Assembly (NCBI GenBank): GCA_030044235.1
Contig: JASHWD010000062.1
Span: 1 to 12,646, forward strand
Origin: Candidatus Parvarchaeota archaeon
GTDB taxonomy: Archaea > Nanobdellota > Nanobdellia > Parvarchaeales > Parvarchaeaceae
Direction: 5' to 3'
DNA length: 12,646 nucleotides
In this document: positions 12,612-12,646 of the stretch, in pieces
Numbering within the stretch: position 1 is the stretch's first letter
Layout of the letters: each line of letters opens with the position of its first letter
Made by a program: the position numbers and the translations under genes
The notes under the pieces: generated by a model
Told to the model about the DNA's origin: nothing
Database searches by the model: none
What the model saw: the letters and a program-made list of their open reading frames with translations, nothing else

Positions 12612-12646
12612 TGGACCGAGGGGGATTTGAGCCCCCAGTCTCTCCC
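12612..12646 (-). tRNA. 3' part of a tRNA, isotype not determined
   Basis: Only the 3' end is inside the window. Read on the minus strand, a G-rich run leads to a T arm with stem GGGGG/CCCCC (12632-12636 and 12620-12624) and loop CTCAAAT (12625-12631), then acceptor strand TCGGTCC (12613-12619) and A73 at 12612. CCA is not encoded. Position 54 is C instead of the usual T. The preceding GGGAG-AGACT resembles the anticodon stem and variable loop of tRNA-Asp or -Glu, but the anticodon lies outside, so the isotype is unknown. Confidence 0.7.

Noticed and set aside
1..12646. CRISPR arrays, insertion sequences or integrase sites next to the tRNAs.
   Set aside because: No regularly spaced repeats, transposase motifs or long inverted repeats are visible, and no duplicated tRNA 3' end was seen by eye.

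Overview
The window reads as a compact, AT-rich archaeal chromosome segment. The evidence is the gene content: deoxyhypusine synthase, a zinc-finger RPA, archaeal-type S-adenosylmethionine synthetase, aRF1 with its GGQ motif, primase, TATA-box promoters about 26-28 bases before many start codons, and a tRNA gene without an encoded CCA. A primase that joins a small-subunit (PriS) catalytic core to the start of the large-subunit (PriL) iron-sulfur domain in one chain is known from Nanoarchaeum and other DPANN lineages. With the small genes, overlapping stops and starts, and a cytochrome bd oxidase, this suggests a small-genome DPANN archaeon living with oxygen, possibly of the ARMAN type (Micrarchaeota or Parvarchaeota). 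That placement is inference; no 16S rRNA gene is present.

Layout. At 1-1037 (minus) lies the C-terminally truncated fused primase, divergent from deoxyhypusine synthase (1095-2030, plus) across 57 bases holding one palindromic TATA box that fits both genes. A small OB-fold protein (2036-2332) follows. Convergent to it is a tightly overlapped minus-strand operon: phosphohexomutase (4960-3692), RPA (3692-2781) and a Bcp-type peroxiredoxin (2784-2341). From 5077 the plus strand carries a small soluble protein resembling the DUF5752 family, then a likely respiratory operon: a seven-helix membrane protein (5466-6140), cydA (6146-7570) and cydB (7567-8511). Convergent to cydB, with overlapping stop codons, is a RelE-type toxin gene without a visible antitoxin (8840-8508). 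It lies just downstream of a minus-strand pair: S-adenosylmethionine synthetase (11171-9978) and aRF1 (9970-8879). The right end has a multi-pass membrane protein (11235-11783), tRNA-Ile(GAU) (11832-11906), a 90-residue two-helix membrane protein (12208-11936), a DUF3850/ASCH-like protein (12288-12563) and the 3' part of another tRNA on the minus strand (12646-12612).

Functional themes. Primase, RPA and the SOSS-B-like OB protein all act on single-stranded DNA and sit within 3.7 kb. Deoxyhypusine synthase, aRF1, S-adenosylmethionine synthetase, two tRNAs and the RelE-like protein concern translation. The cyd genes reduce oxygen, and the peroxiredoxin would remove the peroxide that follows. 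The genes most worth study are the seven-helix protein fixed before cydA, the oxidase itself (an unusual residue near the heme b558 methionine and a short CydB), the compact aRF1, the stand-alone RelE, and the unrecognised membrane proteins.
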